A stretch of 64,000 nt of DNA from G965215055 sp965242685 (GTDB lineage Bacteria > Pseudomonadota > Gammaproteobacteria > UBA4575). The notes under the pieces were generated by a model. The model searched no databases. It worked only from the letters and a program-made list of their open reading frames with translations, and was not told where the DNA came from. How positions within the stretch are numbered: the first letter of the stretch is position 1; the number at the start of each line of letters is the position of its first letter. Below are positions 52,316 to 61,018 of the stretch, one piece after another. Made by a program: the position numbers and the translations under genes. The stretch is taken from positions 434,001 to 498,000 of the forward strand of contig OZ251487.1 in NCBI GenBank assembly GCA_965242685.1. The letters run 5' to 3'.

Positions 52316-53443
52316 ATGAGGATACTAATTGTTGGTGGTGGAATGGGTGGCACGATTTTGGCAAATAATTTGGCCAGGCGATTGGGCAACGAACTAAAAT
52401 CTCGTAAGGCGAGCATTACAATGTTGTCTGCGTCTGACAAGCACATGTACCAGCCAGGGCTGCTTTACGTTGCGGTGGGAAAGATGACTCCAGATGAGTT
52501 ATATCGGGATCAGGCAAGTCTGCTTGAGCCCGGTATTACATTTCGAGTAGATCCGGTTACCAGATTTGACCTCTCCAACAATAACGTTATTACGGAAAGC
52601 GAAAAGAAATATGACTATGACATAATTGTCATCGCAACCGGGTCACGCCCTCATGCGCAAGGCACTTCGGGCTTGGCTGAACATGCCTTACAGTTTTACA
52701 CCGAGGCCGATGCCTTAAACATGCACAAAAGTCTGCAAGCCTTTGAAGGCGGGAAAATTGTGGTTGCAGTTGGAGTTCCACACAAGTGCCCTATGGCACC
52801 TTTGGAAATAACCTTCATGTTGGCGGATTATTTTAGAGACCGCGGCATGTCAGACAAGGTGCAACTGCATTACACGTACCCCATCGGTCGCGTACATACT
52901 CTTGAACCCGTAGCAAATTGGGCGGCCGTTGAATTTGATCGTCTTGGTATTACTTACGAAACTCTTTTCAACATGAAAGAAATCACCGCCGATAAAGTGA
53001 TCAGCGAGGAAGGCACCGAGACAGACTACGATCTGTTGGTTACCGTACCTTCTCATAGAGGTATGCAGGTTATCGAAGACAATGACTTGGGAGCGGCCGG
53101 GTTTATTCCTACCGATCGCCACCGTCTTAATATTGAGGGATACGACAATGCTTTTGTGATTGGTGATACAACGAATTTGCCGATTAGTAAAGCGGGTTCT
53201 ACCGCGCACTTTGAAGCGGAGGCCTTGGCGGAAAACATTGCTTCAACCATAAAAATTGGCACCCCTGTTCGTGATTATGATGGCAAGGTTTTCTGCTTTA
53301 TCGAGGCGGGCGAAGGCAAGGCTACCTACGCCATGTTCAATTATCAGAATCCCCCAAGCCCACAGCCCCCGACCAAAGGTATTCATTGGTTTAAAACGGT
53401 CTACAACAAAATGTATTGGGCCAGCGCACGCGGATTATTATAA
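52316..53443 (+). CDS. sqr: Sulfide:quinone oxidoreductase-like FAD flavoprotein
   Basis: 375 aa. An N-terminal Rossmann motif (ILIVGGGMGGTILANNLARRL) binds FAD. IIVIATGSRPHAQG is the second dinucleotide-fold mark. The conserved Cys in VGVPHKCPMAPLE and the C-terminal FVIGDTTNLPISKAGSTAHFEAEALAENI match SQR and flavocytochrome c FccB relatives. C-terminal FNYQNPPSPQPP...TVYNKMYWASARGLL is like SQR membrane-binding ends. It would oxidise sulfide and reduce quinone. The gene is followed after 11 bases by a DUF1641 protein. Confidence 0.88.
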   Translation: MRILIVGGGMGGTILANNLARRLGNELKSRKASITMLSASDKHMYQPGLLYVAVGKMTPDELYRDQASLLEPGITFRVDPVTRFDLSNNNVITESEKKYDYDIIVIATGSRPHAQGTSGLAEHALQFYTEADALNMHKSLQAFEGGKIVVAVGVPHKCPMAPLEITFMLADYFRDRGMSDKVQLHYTYPIGRVHTLEPVANWAAVEFDRLGITYETLFNMKEITADKVISEEGTETDYDLLVTVPSHRGMQVIEDNDLGAAGFIPTDRHRLNIEGYDNAFVIGDTTNLPISKAGSTAHFEAEALAENIASTIKIGTPVRDYDGKVFCFIEAGEGKATYAMFNYQNPPSPQPPTKGIHWFKTVYNKMYWASARGLL

Positions 53444-53454
53444 GGAGTGCAGTT

Positions 53455-53991
53455 ATGAGTCAAGCACAATCAATGCAGACAGAGGCTGAGAGGATTTTTG
53501 AGAGCGCTGCAGACGCGCTGTCGGACGACATTGTCGGGCGACTGGGTACCACCATGGGCGATGGGCTCATGCTGCTGGATCAAGTGAGCCGCAGTGAACT
53601 GGATAAGGCGATTCCCCTGATCAACCGGTTGGTTGAAACAGGCGACCTGGAAAAGATCGTGGGCCTTGTACGAGTACTTGGGTCTGCCGGCGATGCGCTA
53701 AGCGATGACATCATTGGGCGCTTGGGACAAACGCTGAATGACCTGCTATGCCTGGCTGATCGAATCGCACGCAATGAAAACCTGAATAAATTAATGGATT
53801 TACTTGAGCGCGACCAGTTTGTCGAAACACTAACGAGCCTATATGAGGCCGTTGCAATGGCCAAGGCCGATAATGCATCACAATCATTAGGTGGAATTGG
53901 GGGCTTTATAAAAGTCATAAAAGACCCGGAAACACAACAAGCCTTGCAATTCATATCAAAGTTTAGCGCGACATTTAAGTCGGCGAAGTAG
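53455..53991 (+). CDS. DUF1641 family protein
   Basis: 178 aa from the ATG at 53455, preceded by AAGGAG. It contains two related segments: ALSDDIVGRLGTTMGDGLMLLDQVSR and ALSDDIIGRLGQTLNDLLCLADRIAR, an internal duplication. The DUF1641 C-terminal motif is GGIGGFIKVIKDPETQQALQFISKF. Members are commonly encoded next to SQR or NAD(P)H dehydrogenase-like flavoproteins and probably serve as small partners. Eleven bases separate it from the SQR stop. Confidence 0.87.
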   Translation: MSQAQSMQTEAERIFESAADALSDDIVGRLGTTMGDGLMLLDQVSRSELDKAIPLINRLVETGDLEKIVGLVRVLGSAGDALSDDIIGRLGQTLNDLLCLADRIARNENLNKLMDLLERDQFVETLTSLYEAVAMAKADNASQSLGGIGGFIKVIKDPETQQALQFISKFSATFKSAK

Positions 53992-53997
53992 TCAGAA

Positions 53998-54140
53998 ACT
54001 TCATACTCCCTCACAGAAACAACGGCCACTTTATTATAGGAAAGGCGATCCCATATCCCAATATTGATGGCTTGTTTGGTACGGTTTGGGCGGAGTTTGT
54101 AAAGGGTGATAAGCGTATCAAGCAATGGTTAATAGGGTGA
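53998..54140 (+). pseudogene. Possible gene remnant, no start codon
   Basis: A frame without any start codon encodes ...NFILPHRNNGHFIIGKAIPYPNIDGLFGTVWAEFVKGDKRIKQWLIG and ends at TGA (54138-54140). It reads like the C-terminal end of a real protein cut off from its body by the DUF1641 gene, but I cannot name the family. It could also be coincidental. Confidence 0.25.
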
Positions 54141-54173
54141 CCAAATAAGACAAAGGGGTTAATAGTGGAAGGT

Positions 54174-54515
54174 ATGAAAATAGTAATTATGGTATTGGTA
54201 AGCGTGTTTCTTTTTTTGGGTTCAATGTGGATGGGGATGGAAGTTTTAGAGAGATATGAGCAGCGTAAGATAGCAAAGGAAAAGCGTGAGTTTGTAGAGT
54301 TATTCGGGCGCGTGGAGTGGGGGATGTATGAAACGGAAAAACTTACACAACAAGCACTTTTGGAAGAGCTGACGTTAGAGGAATTGGAGTATATAGACCG
54401 GCTAGATTTTTGTTTAAGGAAGCGGCCGAGGATGGATGAGGTAACAACAGGAGAGCAGTTAAAAAACGGTTTGTGGAAAATTGGTGAATGCCTGAGAGGG
54501 TTGAGTGCACAATGA
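54174..54515 (+). CDS. Small membrane-anchored hypothetical protein, 113 aa
   Basis: Starts at the ATG at 54174; a GTG at 54165 is also in frame. An N-terminal hydrophobic helix (MKIVIMVLVSVFLFLGSMWMGMEV) is followed by a charged helical domain (YEQRKIAKEKREFVELFGRVEWGMYETEKLTQQALLEELTLEELEYIDRLDF). Family not recognised. Base use is more AT-rich than in adjacent core genes. Just downstream, 54516-54693, are other short frames that I could not support. Confidence 0.55.
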   Translation: MKIVIMVLVSVFLFLGSMWMGMEVLERYEQRKIAKEKREFVELFGRVEWGMYETEKLTQQALLEELTLEELEYIDRLDFCLRKRPRMDEVTTGEQLKNGLWKIGECLRGLSAQ

Positions 54516-54634
54516 ACGACATTAAGCTATTCCCAGCAAGGCCGAAGCCGTGAAACGATACCGGAGATCGAGCGGCTTGCCAGAGGTGCAGGGAATCATT
54601 TACAGCGTTATCGAGGCGCGTGAGCATGGGCGGG

Positions 54635-56335
54635 TTATGATCGTGTCGGTATCTGCTTCTTCGCCTCTTTTTCCCAAGTATCGCGCAGTGTAACAATACG
54701 ATTGAAAACAAATTGTTTTTTACCGTTACGTTGGCTATCCGGGTCCAAACAAAAATAACCCTGCCTTTCAAACTGCACGCGTTTGTTTGTGGCCATGTCT
54801 TTCACGGCCGGCTCAATTTTACAATTCTTGAGTATTTGCAGGGAGTTCGGGTTGAGCGTTGCAGTCAACTCGTCATCGCTCCCCGGATTAGGCACGTTAA
54901 ACATGCGGTCGTAAAGTCGTACCTCGACATCGGTGGCATGCTTGGCCGATACCCAATGAATAATTCCCTTGATTCTTTTTTTCTTTTCTTTATTTGTTTT
55001 TTTTCTGCTGTCCGGATCGTACCTGCAACGTAATTCAACCACCTCTCCAGTATCGTTTTTAATGATGGCCGTGCAGGAGATATCATAGGCATAGCGTAGA
55101 CGCACTGCTTGATCGGGCGTCAACCGGAAGAATTTTTTTGGAGGGCTTTCCATAAAATCATCACGTTCAATGTAGATAACATTGGAAAAGGGAACGGAAC
55201 GTGTGCCGAGGTCTTGACGCTTTGGGTGATTGCTTATAGTAAGGGTTTCTTCCTTGTCTGTGGGGTAGTTTTCGATAACGATTTTCAAGGGGTTCAATAT
55301 GCACATCACTCGTTTTGCCGAAAGGTCCAGATCTTCCCGAATACAGCTTTCTAAAACCCCCATCTCTATGAAGGCGTCTTTTTTTGTAACGCCGATACGG
55401 TCACAGAAATTGCGAATGGATGCCGGCGTAAAGCCACGTCGACGCATTCCCGATATTGTCGGCATACGCGGGTCGTCCCATCCTGTAACATGACCTTCTT
55501 CTACCAGCCTGTTCAATTTGCGCTTACTGGTCATTGTGTATTCAAGGGCGAGTCTTGCAAATTCTATTTGCTGCGGATGGCAAGGCACGTCCAGTTGCTT
55601 CAACACCCAATCGTATAGTGGGCGATGATCTTCAAATTCAAGTGTGCACAATGAATGTGTGATGCCTTCTAGGGCATCTGAAATGCAATGGGTATAATCA
55701 TACATAGGGTAAATGCACCAGGCATTCCCAGTTTTTGGGTGTGTAGTAAATTTAATTCTGTATATAACCGGGTCTCTCATGTTGATGTTGGGTGAGGCCA
55801 TATCAATTTTTGCACGTAGCACGTGCGCACCTTCTTTGAATTCACCCGCCCGCATGCGTTGAAATAAATCAAAATTTTCATTAACAGTGCGCTGGCGATA
55901 AGGGCTTTCCGTGCCAGGCTCGGTAAGCGTACCGCGTTGTTGGCGAATTTGGTCGGCACTGAGACTGCAAACATAGGCTTTATCCGCCTTGATTAGTTGG
56001 ATGGCGTACTGATAAAGCATTTCGAAATAATCTGAAGCAAATTTCATCTCTGACCAGTTAAATCCCAGCCATTTTACGTCCCGTTTAATGGCGTCAATGT
56101 ATTCCTGACTTTCTTTATCCGGGTTGGTATCGTCAAACCGTAGATTGCAGTGGCCGTTATAGTCTTGTGCCGTACCGAAATTCAGACAAATCGATTTGGC
56201 GTGGCCAATGTGTAAATAACCGTTCGGCTCGGGAGGAAATCGCGTGATGACTTTGCGGCTATTTTTCCCGGACGCCACATACCGAGTAATAATCTCATCA
56301 ATGAAATTTCTTGGGGCAGCGGTTTGTGTAGACAT
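54635..56335 (-). CDS. glnS: Glutaminyl-tRNA synthetase
   Basis: 566 aa class I synthetase. HIGH motif in RFPPEPNGYLHIGHAKSI. The KMSKS equivalent is TMTSKRKLNRLV. The glutaminyl-specific C-terminal beta-barrels include FNVPNPGSDDELTATLNPNSLQ and ERQGYFCLDPDS. Full length and intact. Its presence beside gatCAB in the same genome suggests that tRNA-Gln is charged directly. Confidence 0.96.
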   Translation of the reverse strand: MSTQTAAPRNFIDEIITRYVASGKNSRKVITRFPPEPNGYLHIGHAKSICLNFGTAQDYNGHCNLRFDDTNPDKESQEYIDAIKRDVKWLGFNWSEMKFASDYFEMLYQYAIQLIKADKAYVCSLSADQIRQQRGTLTEPGTESPYRQRTVNENFDLFQRMRAGEFKEGAHVLRAKIDMASPNINMRDPVIYRIKFTTHPKTGNAWCIYPMYDYTHCISDALEGITHSLCTLEFEDHRPLYDWVLKQLDVPCHPQQIEFARLALEYTMTSKRKLNRLVEEGHVTGWDDPRMPTISGMRRRGFTPASIRNFCDRIGVTKKDAFIEMGVLESCIREDLDLSAKRVMCILNPLKIVIENYPTDKEETLTISNHPKRQDLGTRSVPFSNVIYIERDDFMESPPKKFFRLTPDQAVRLRYAYDISCTAIIKNDTGEVVELRCRYDPDSRKKTNKEKKKRIKGIIHWVSAKHATDVEVRLYDRMFNVPNPGSDDELTATLNPNSLQILKNCKIEPAVKDMATNKRVQFERQGYFCLDPDSQRNGKKQFVFNRIVTLRDTWEKEAKKQIPTRS

Positions 56336-56479
56336 TAATGAGTAGGATGGGTAAACGTTGTTTAGTTAAAGGTACCTTGAATCTTACCGTTTATCTACGC
56401 ATCATGGCGGTCAACAGGGAGATGACCACAAGCTTTTATCAAAAAAACAAGCGGTGTTAATGAGCTTTGACGTAGTAAT

Positions 56480-57325
56480 TTGTACGGGCGTATCGTTGTG
56501 GCTACTTTGGATAGTGATTCAACTGAGCAGGGAAACGTTTTGTCTCCCATGTGTGCGGTTATTATACGGGATTATCTAGTACGTCAAGGAGCAAATAACG
56601 TCGGTGATATCGAAGTACTTCCCAGTGTTTCGTCAACAAATGATTATCTGCTGTACGAGAAGGCCGGCGATACAATAATGGTTTGTGTGGCCGAGCATCA
56701 AACACGGGGGCGGGGGCGTTTCGGACATACTTGGTGGTCGCCGCCCGGGAATCTCTATCTATCGATGTCATATCCGTTGCAAAGATGGGAAAGAAGATAC
56801 GAAACGCTGGGTTTGTGGTTGTTGATTGCAGTTGCAAAATTATTGGAACGTCTAGGGTGTAAGGGCGTCCGGGTCAAATGGCCAAATGACATTTGCGTTC
56901 AGGGCAAAAAACTGGGCGGTATACTGATAGAGCGGAAATCGGACGAAACTGGACAACGCCTAATTGTTGGTGTAGGCATAAACGTTGCCATGTCAAAAAC
57001 AAGGGATGTACCGTCAAGACTCGCATGGCCTGACCTCATTTCGGTTGTGCCAGATTGGTCGCTGTCCAGAAATGAACTGGCTGCACACGTCATCGTTTTA
57101 CTGAGCACGACGTTGGCTGATGCAGAGAGTGATGTATTGACGGATTTGCCTTCTGTTTGGCGTCGATATGATGCAATGTATAGCTTCAAAATTCAGTTTA
57201 CATGGGATCATCAACGCAATACTGGCATTGCTAGAGGTATTGATGAGTCAGGGCGGCTTGTCATTGAAATAAATGGGGAAGTGAAACATCTGCACAGTAC
57301 GCACGTAAGTGAAATTACATTGTGA
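56480..57325 (+). CDS. birA: Biotin-[acetyl-CoA-carboxylase] ligase
   Basis: 281 aa from a start near 56480. Catalytic motif RGRGRFGHTWWSPPGNLYLSM begins at residue 76, and KWPNDICVQGKKLGGILIE at 133-151. Only about 45 residues precede the catalytic domain, too few for the winged-helix repressor domain of E. coli BirA, so this looks like a ligase that does not repress biotin genes. An upstream extension of the frame was not seen. The stop overlaps coaX by four bases. Confidence 0.92.
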   Translation: MYGRIVVATLDSDSTEQGNVLSPMCAVIIRDYLVRQGANNVGDIEVLPSVSSTNDYLLYEKAGDTIMVCVAEHQTRGRGRFGHTWWSPPGNLYLSMSYPLQRWERRYETLGLWLLIAVAKLLERLGCKGVRVKWPNDICVQGKKLGGILIERKSDETGQRLIVGVGINVAMSKTRDVPSRLAWPDLISVVPDWSLSRNELAAHVIVLLSTTLADAESDVLTDLPSVWRRYDAMYSFKIQFTWDHQRNTGIARGIDESGRLVIEINGEVKHLHSTHVSEITL

Positions 57326-58059
57326 AACTGCTACTGGACCTTGGTAGTAGCCGTTGTAAGGTAGCCTTTGTAAGCGATGATGCCGTCACGCATCAAGTAC
57401 TACCATGCAGTAAGAAGGACAGACTTGCTACAGTTGAAACGCTACTGCATGAACGAGAGATTTTGAAGCAAGTGATTGTTTGTTCCGTGTGGGGGAAAGA
57501 GTTTAACCATGAATTGATAAAATTATTTCACCGCTATGGGGCACATGACTACTATTTTATTGAGCCACAGACGAACAGCTTTGGAATTCAGCTCGGTTAT
57601 GCAAATCCCCTTCAGATGGGGCCTGACCGCTTAGTCGTAATGATTGCAGCGAATGAAAAATTAAAAGGAGACAAATGTATTATAGATTGTGGTACCGCAG
57701 TTACAATTGATGCAATGGATGCAGGTGGCGTTCATCGCGGGGGCATTATTTTCCCGGGCATTGTAAGTATGCGGCGCGCAATGTTAGCAGAAACGGACAT
57801 TGCGTGCTGCAAAGAGAGTGGGGAGGTCAACGTTCTTGCAGACAATACCTCGGACGCCGTCTATACGGGATGTCTAACTGCTGTCGCAGGAGGCATTCAA
57901 CAGGCCGTGAATATTATGCGGGAACAGTGCGGTCTTTTTGACTGGATTATCATAACGGGAGGTGATGCAGAGCTTATTCTTCCCGTGCTCACCGAAAAAG
58001 TTTTGCATCAACCGGAAATGGTGCTGGATGGTCTAATGATTGTTTCAGAAAAATTGTAA
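57322..58059 (+). CDS. coaX: Type III pantothenate kinase
   Basis: 245 aa ASKHA-fold kinase, first step of CoA synthesis. It begins at a GTG overlapping the birA stop. Motifs: LLLDLGSSRCKVAFV (phosphate 1), MGPDRLVVMIAANEKL, CIIDCGTAVTIDAMDA (phosphate 2), GGIIFPGIVSMRRAM and WIIITGGDAEL. It replaces the type I enzyme CoaA found at this position in E. coli. A 272-base gap then leads to tRNA-Thr; a 53-codon frame in the gap was not convincing. Confidence 0.94.
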   Translation: MKLLLDLGSSRCKVAFVSDDAVTHQVLPCSKKDRLATVETLLHEREILKQVIVCSVWGKEFNHELIKLFHRYGAHDYYFIEPQTNSFGIQLGYANPLQMGPDRLVVMIAANEKLKGDKCIIDCGTAVTIDAMDAGGVHRGGIIFPGIVSMRRAMLAETDIACCKESGEVNVLADNTSDAVYTGCLTAVAGGIQQAVNIMREQCGLFDWIIITGGDAELILPVLTEKVLHQPEMVLDGLMIVSEKL

Positions 58060-58331
58060 GATGGATGTTGGGCAAGCTTCGTCAAAATCAGTAACGTGCT
58101 GCAATAGGTAAGCAGTGGTTGTTGGCTATGGAAGCCCGTGCATTAAGCGATAGAGAGGGGCCATACAAGGCAAGGCCGATGCAAATATCAATATGCAAAG
58201 ATACGCTTGGATATGTCTTTTTTCTTCTATGTGTGCAATTTTCTACAAAGGAGATGACCAGGCAACAAAATATCTTGTGTCACCAATAAAGCAGGCTTGC
58301 GTATTGCCTGGTATGGTTGACTGTCCGTACT

Positions 58332-58407
58332 GCTGGCGTAGCTCAGTTGGCAGAGCAGCTGATTTGTAATCAGCAGGTCGTAGGTTCGACTCCTATCGCC
58401 AGCCCCA
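58332..58407 (+). tRNA. tRNA-Thr (TGT)
   Basis: 76 bases including CCA. Acceptor GCTGGCG pairs with CGCCAGC. The anticodon loop reads TTTGTAA, anticodon TGT. The discriminator base is C (58404), unusual for tRNA-Thr; the other tRNA-Thr in this window has T. It sits downstream of coaX, matching thrU of the E. coli birA-coaA-thrU-tyrU-glyT-thrT-tufB order. Confidence 0.95.
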
Positions 58408-58507
58408 TTTTCCTCTCGCTACTTTTGTATGTTGCATATGCTTGCAAACTGAGGTTGCATTTTGTAGTAGAATAAAGGAAAAAATACAATCATGGAAGGA
58501 AGTGGAC

Positions 58508-59020
58508 ATGGCAGGCAATGCTGACCCGTATAGGATGTATCTGGCCAAAGTCGATATGATGCTGTTGTCTCACTTTGCCGATTACATTCTAGAAAATGGT
58601 GCCGAGCTGTATGCACAGCGCAGCATCAATATCAAAATGGCCTTGAAAATTGCCTTGCTTGTCTGCTATGCCCGCCCGTTCCTCGAAAATAGCGGTGTAC
58701 GTGAAGGTCGCGAAGAAAGTATAGAGGATCAGCTAACGCAACGGTTCCATGATGAAGAGCGGGTGATTCATCACAACATCCTGGATATGCGTAAGCGGGA
58801 AATTCGACCCGCACACGTTTCGGTTGGCGATTTGGAGCACATTGCTTCCAATATTGTTCATATTGCATTATCGAAAAAAATTGAAATTCCTCTTGAATTT
58901 GCCATCGTTTCTTCTCTGAAAAAAATGGCGAATAAAATCTATGAAACTGCCAACGACGTCGTAGAGCATGCGCTGGCCAGCGACGTGGGGCTCATTATGC
59001 AGCCCGCAAATGAGGTGTGA
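58508..59020 (+). CDS. Hypothetical protein, 170 aa
   Basis: Starts at the ATG at 58508 with GGAAGGAAGTGG upstream; in-frame codons before it are unlikely to be used. The sequence is mostly helical and soluble: MAGNADPYRMYLAKVDMMLLSHFADYILENGAELYAQRSINIKMALKIALLVCYARPFLENSG. Family not recognised. It lies in the stretch inserted between tRNA-Thr(TGT) and tRNA-Tyr. Confidence 0.65.
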   Translation: MAGNADPYRMYLAKVDMMLLSHFADYILENGAELYAQRSINIKMALKIALLVCYARPFLENSGVREGREESIEDQLTQRFHDEERVIHHNILDMRKREIRPAHVSVGDLEHIASNIVHIALSKKIEIPLEFAIVSSLKKMANKIYETANDVVEHALASDVGLIMQPANEV

Positions 59021-59074
59021 ATAAGATTTACGTTTAGAAAAATCATGTTGGCATTGCGGGCAAGGTTATAAAAA

Positions 59075-59743
59075 TTGAGAGAGGTTGAACTGATCATTTT
59101 TGATTGTGATGGTGTGGTTGTTGATAGCGAACGCGTGGTCGCCGAAGTATTTGCGAAGGTACTTGAGGAAGAATGCGGGTTATCTCTTGAGCCATATACG
59201 GCCTACGAAATGTTTGTTGGACAGCCAACACAATGGATTTTAAGCATGATTGAGCAAATGCTTGGCACCAAACCTCCTGCCAGTTTAAAAGCCCGTTATG
59301 AGAGTGATATAGAAAGCGCACTACAGCAGTCGGTTACGGAGGTGAAGGGAATTAGGCGAGCGCTGGCAGAGATTTCGGTTCCCTATTGCATTGCATCTGG
59401 TGGGTCTTATAAAAAGATGCGAACCACATTAAAAAAAGTGAATTTGCTTGAGTTATTTGAAGGTAGGCTTTACAGCACGTCGGACGTTTCTCGTGGTAAG
59501 CCGTTTCCCGACATTTATCTTCACGCTGCACACGACATGGGTTGTTTGCGGCCTGATAAATGTCTGGTTGTTGAAGATAGCCCGCCAGGGGTGGAAGGGG
59601 GTGTGGCTGCCGGAATGATCGTGTTTGGCTATGCTGAGTTGATGAAGGAGGATAAACTCATTGCATCGGGTGCACATCATGTTTTTAAGGAAATGGGAAA
59701 TTTGGTCAATGAAATTTCATATTATGAGCAAAGCACCGTATAG
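59075..59743 (+). CDS. HAD-superfamily hydrolase, phosphoglucomutase/phosphatase-like
   Basis: 222 aa from a TTG at 59075. Catalytic Asp10 and Asp12 are in LIIFDCDGVVVDSERV. The cap domain follows. Motif III Lys is in YSTSDVSRGKPFPDIYLHAA, and motif IV is CLVVEDSPPGVEGGVAAGM. This pattern fits the beta-phosphoglucomutase/phosphoglycolate phosphatase subgroup of small sugar phosphate phosphatases. Substrate unknown. Confidence 0.85.
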   Translation: MREVELIIFDCDGVVVDSERVVAEVFAKVLEEECGLSLEPYTAYEMFVGQPTQWILSMIEQMLGTKPPASLKARYESDIESALQQSVTEVKGIRRALAEISVPYCIASGGSYKKMRTTLKKVNLLELFEGRLYSTSDVSRGKPFPDIYLHAAHDMGCLRPDKCLVVEDSPPGVEGGVAAGMIVFGYAELMKEDKLIASGAHHVFKEMGNLVNEISYYEQSTV

Positions 59744-59753
59744 CCGGGTGCAT

Positions 59754-60491
59754 ATGCCGTCCAAGATAATTTTTACAGCTTGTTGGTTGGTTGGTTATCT
59801 ATTGATAGGTGGGTGTGCGGTTACTACCGGTACAGGGTCCGGGTTGCAGTCCGTGCAGGCACCGATGCGCGCGTCTCTTGACGGGATATGGAAAGGTGAG
59901 TTTGATATTGGTGGCAGGGGGCCGTACGATTTTATCGCCTTGCATGTACGCGACAAGGCCTATGCGTTCAGTCGGCGTGCAAAGACAGTTTGCGTTGGCA
60001 CCGTTGCACTGGAAGGTAAACACTACACCTCCGAATATATATTATTTGCGCTGGATGGTGGCCCGTTTGATTCGGCAGTCATCACTGGTGAACTTACAGA
60101 GGAGGGGGAGATTACGTCTCGCTTTTTAACAAAGCGGGGAGGGGAAACTGGTAAGATTAAGCTTACTTACAGTCCCGTTTATGATTTACCGTCCTCTTTT
60201 GCCACGACACAAGGAAGCTGGTCATATACCGATCGGGATGGGTTGACTACGGATTTTGCTATTCAGCGAGAAGGTACGATAGAAGGCCATGATTCTATTG
60301 GTTGCAAATATGCGGGTTACCTTGAGATCGTTGATCCTGCTTACAATGCTTATCAAGTGAAAGTAGAGATCACTTCGTGTGGTTCCGTTGACGGCAAATA
60401 TGAAGGCATCTCGTTCGTGTCAGAGGAGCGGTTGAACATGCACCTCGTGAATCAAAAGTACGGCTTGTATTTTGTCTTTGAATCGAAATAG
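59754..60491 (+). CDS. Putative lipoprotein of unknown function, 245 aa
   Basis: The ATG at 59754 gives a lipoprotein signal (MPSKIIFTACWLVGYLLIGGC, lipobox LIGGC). An earlier ATG at 59724 is also in frame. The mature part is beta-rich with repeats of charged turns (LDGIWKGEFDIGGRGPYDFIALHVRDKAYAFSRRAKTVCVG, SSFATTQGSWSYTDRDGLTTDFAIQREGTIEGHDSIGCKYAGYLEIVD). I do not recognise the family. It starts ten bases after the HAD gene stop. Confidence 0.7.
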   Translation: MPSKIIFTACWLVGYLLIGGCAVTTGTGSGLQSVQAPMRASLDGIWKGEFDIGGRGPYDFIALHVRDKAYAFSRRAKTVCVGTVALEGKHYTSEYILFALDGGPFDSAVITGELTEEGEITSRFLTKRGGETGKIKLTYSPVYDLPSSFATTQGSWSYTDRDGLTTDFAIQREGTIEGHDSIGCKYAGYLEIVDPAYNAYQVKVEITSCGSVDGKYEGISFVSEERLNMHLVNQKYGLYFVFESK

Positions 60492-60616
60492 CCGCTATTT
60501 TTACGTCTTTTCCATTGCGATTTACTTTGTATCACGTTCAAAAATTCATGTGCCATTAAACGCCCGCCTACGCGCGCTGGTGCGCCCTGGCGGGCACAAA
60601 CAAAGCGGGGTAGATA

Positions 60617-60763
60617 ATGATACATATAGTCTTTCTAATACTTATCTTTTTATCGTTGTTATTTTTCTGGCCGGCAGTGTTTGTTGTTGTTCCCATATGG
60701 GTACTTAGTGGCGTGATAAAGGGTAAAGGCAAGACCAAGACCGACAAAAATATATACGGATAA
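60617..60763 (+). CDS. Small membrane protein, 48 aa
   Basis: Short gene starting at ATG 60617 with GCGGGGTAG upstream. The protein is a long hydrophobic N-terminal helix (MIHIVFLILIFLSLLFFWPAVFVVVPIWVLSGVI) with a basic tail (KGKGKTKTDKNIYG). Such a clean membrane profile with a positive tail suggests a real gene. Role unknown. It is followed by the disrupted frame at 60779. Confidence 0.5.
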   Translation: MIHIVFLILIFLSLLFFWPAVFVVVPIWVLSGVIKGKGKTKTDKNIYG

Positions 60764-60778
60764 AGCGAGGGTATAACA

Positions 60779-61001
60779 ATGGGAAAATGCATTTACTCTC
60801 AGAAACAAGCCGTATTTTTACCGCACCAGGGAAGAAGCGGAAGTCGTACTGACAACTGTACAGCACACCCATCCGGAGGCGATAGTGCGCGCGTGCCTGG
60901 ATGGTTTTATTATTCGATGCTCGTTCCCACAGAGCGGCGGCATATGGATTAGTAAAACATACACAGGCCACGGGCGACCCTGGATCGTTCCCGTGAAATA
61001 A
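60779..61001 (+). pseudogene. Short gene with frameshift at its start
   Basis: A frame ending at TAA (60999-61001) encodes a natural-looking sequence: NAFTLRNKPYFYRTREEAEVVLTTVQHTHPEAIVRACLDGFIIRCSFPQSGGIWISKTYTGHGRPWIVPVK. It has no start codon. The ATG at 60779 is out of frame by one base because of GGG at 60781-60783; removing one G gives ATG GAA AAT in frame. Either the gene is broken, the sequence has an error, or a rare start is used. Family not recognised. Confidence 0.5.
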
Positions 61002-61018
61002 TGGGCAAGCATATCATT

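Noticed and set aside
57605..57620. CCCCTTCAGATGGGG, similar to the CRISPR stem
   Set aside because: It lies inside coaX coding sequence, the flanks do not match the repeat, and it is explained by protein sequence.
58128..58289. 53-codon frame between coaX and tRNA-Thr
   Set aside because: No ribosome-binding site and no family features were seen.
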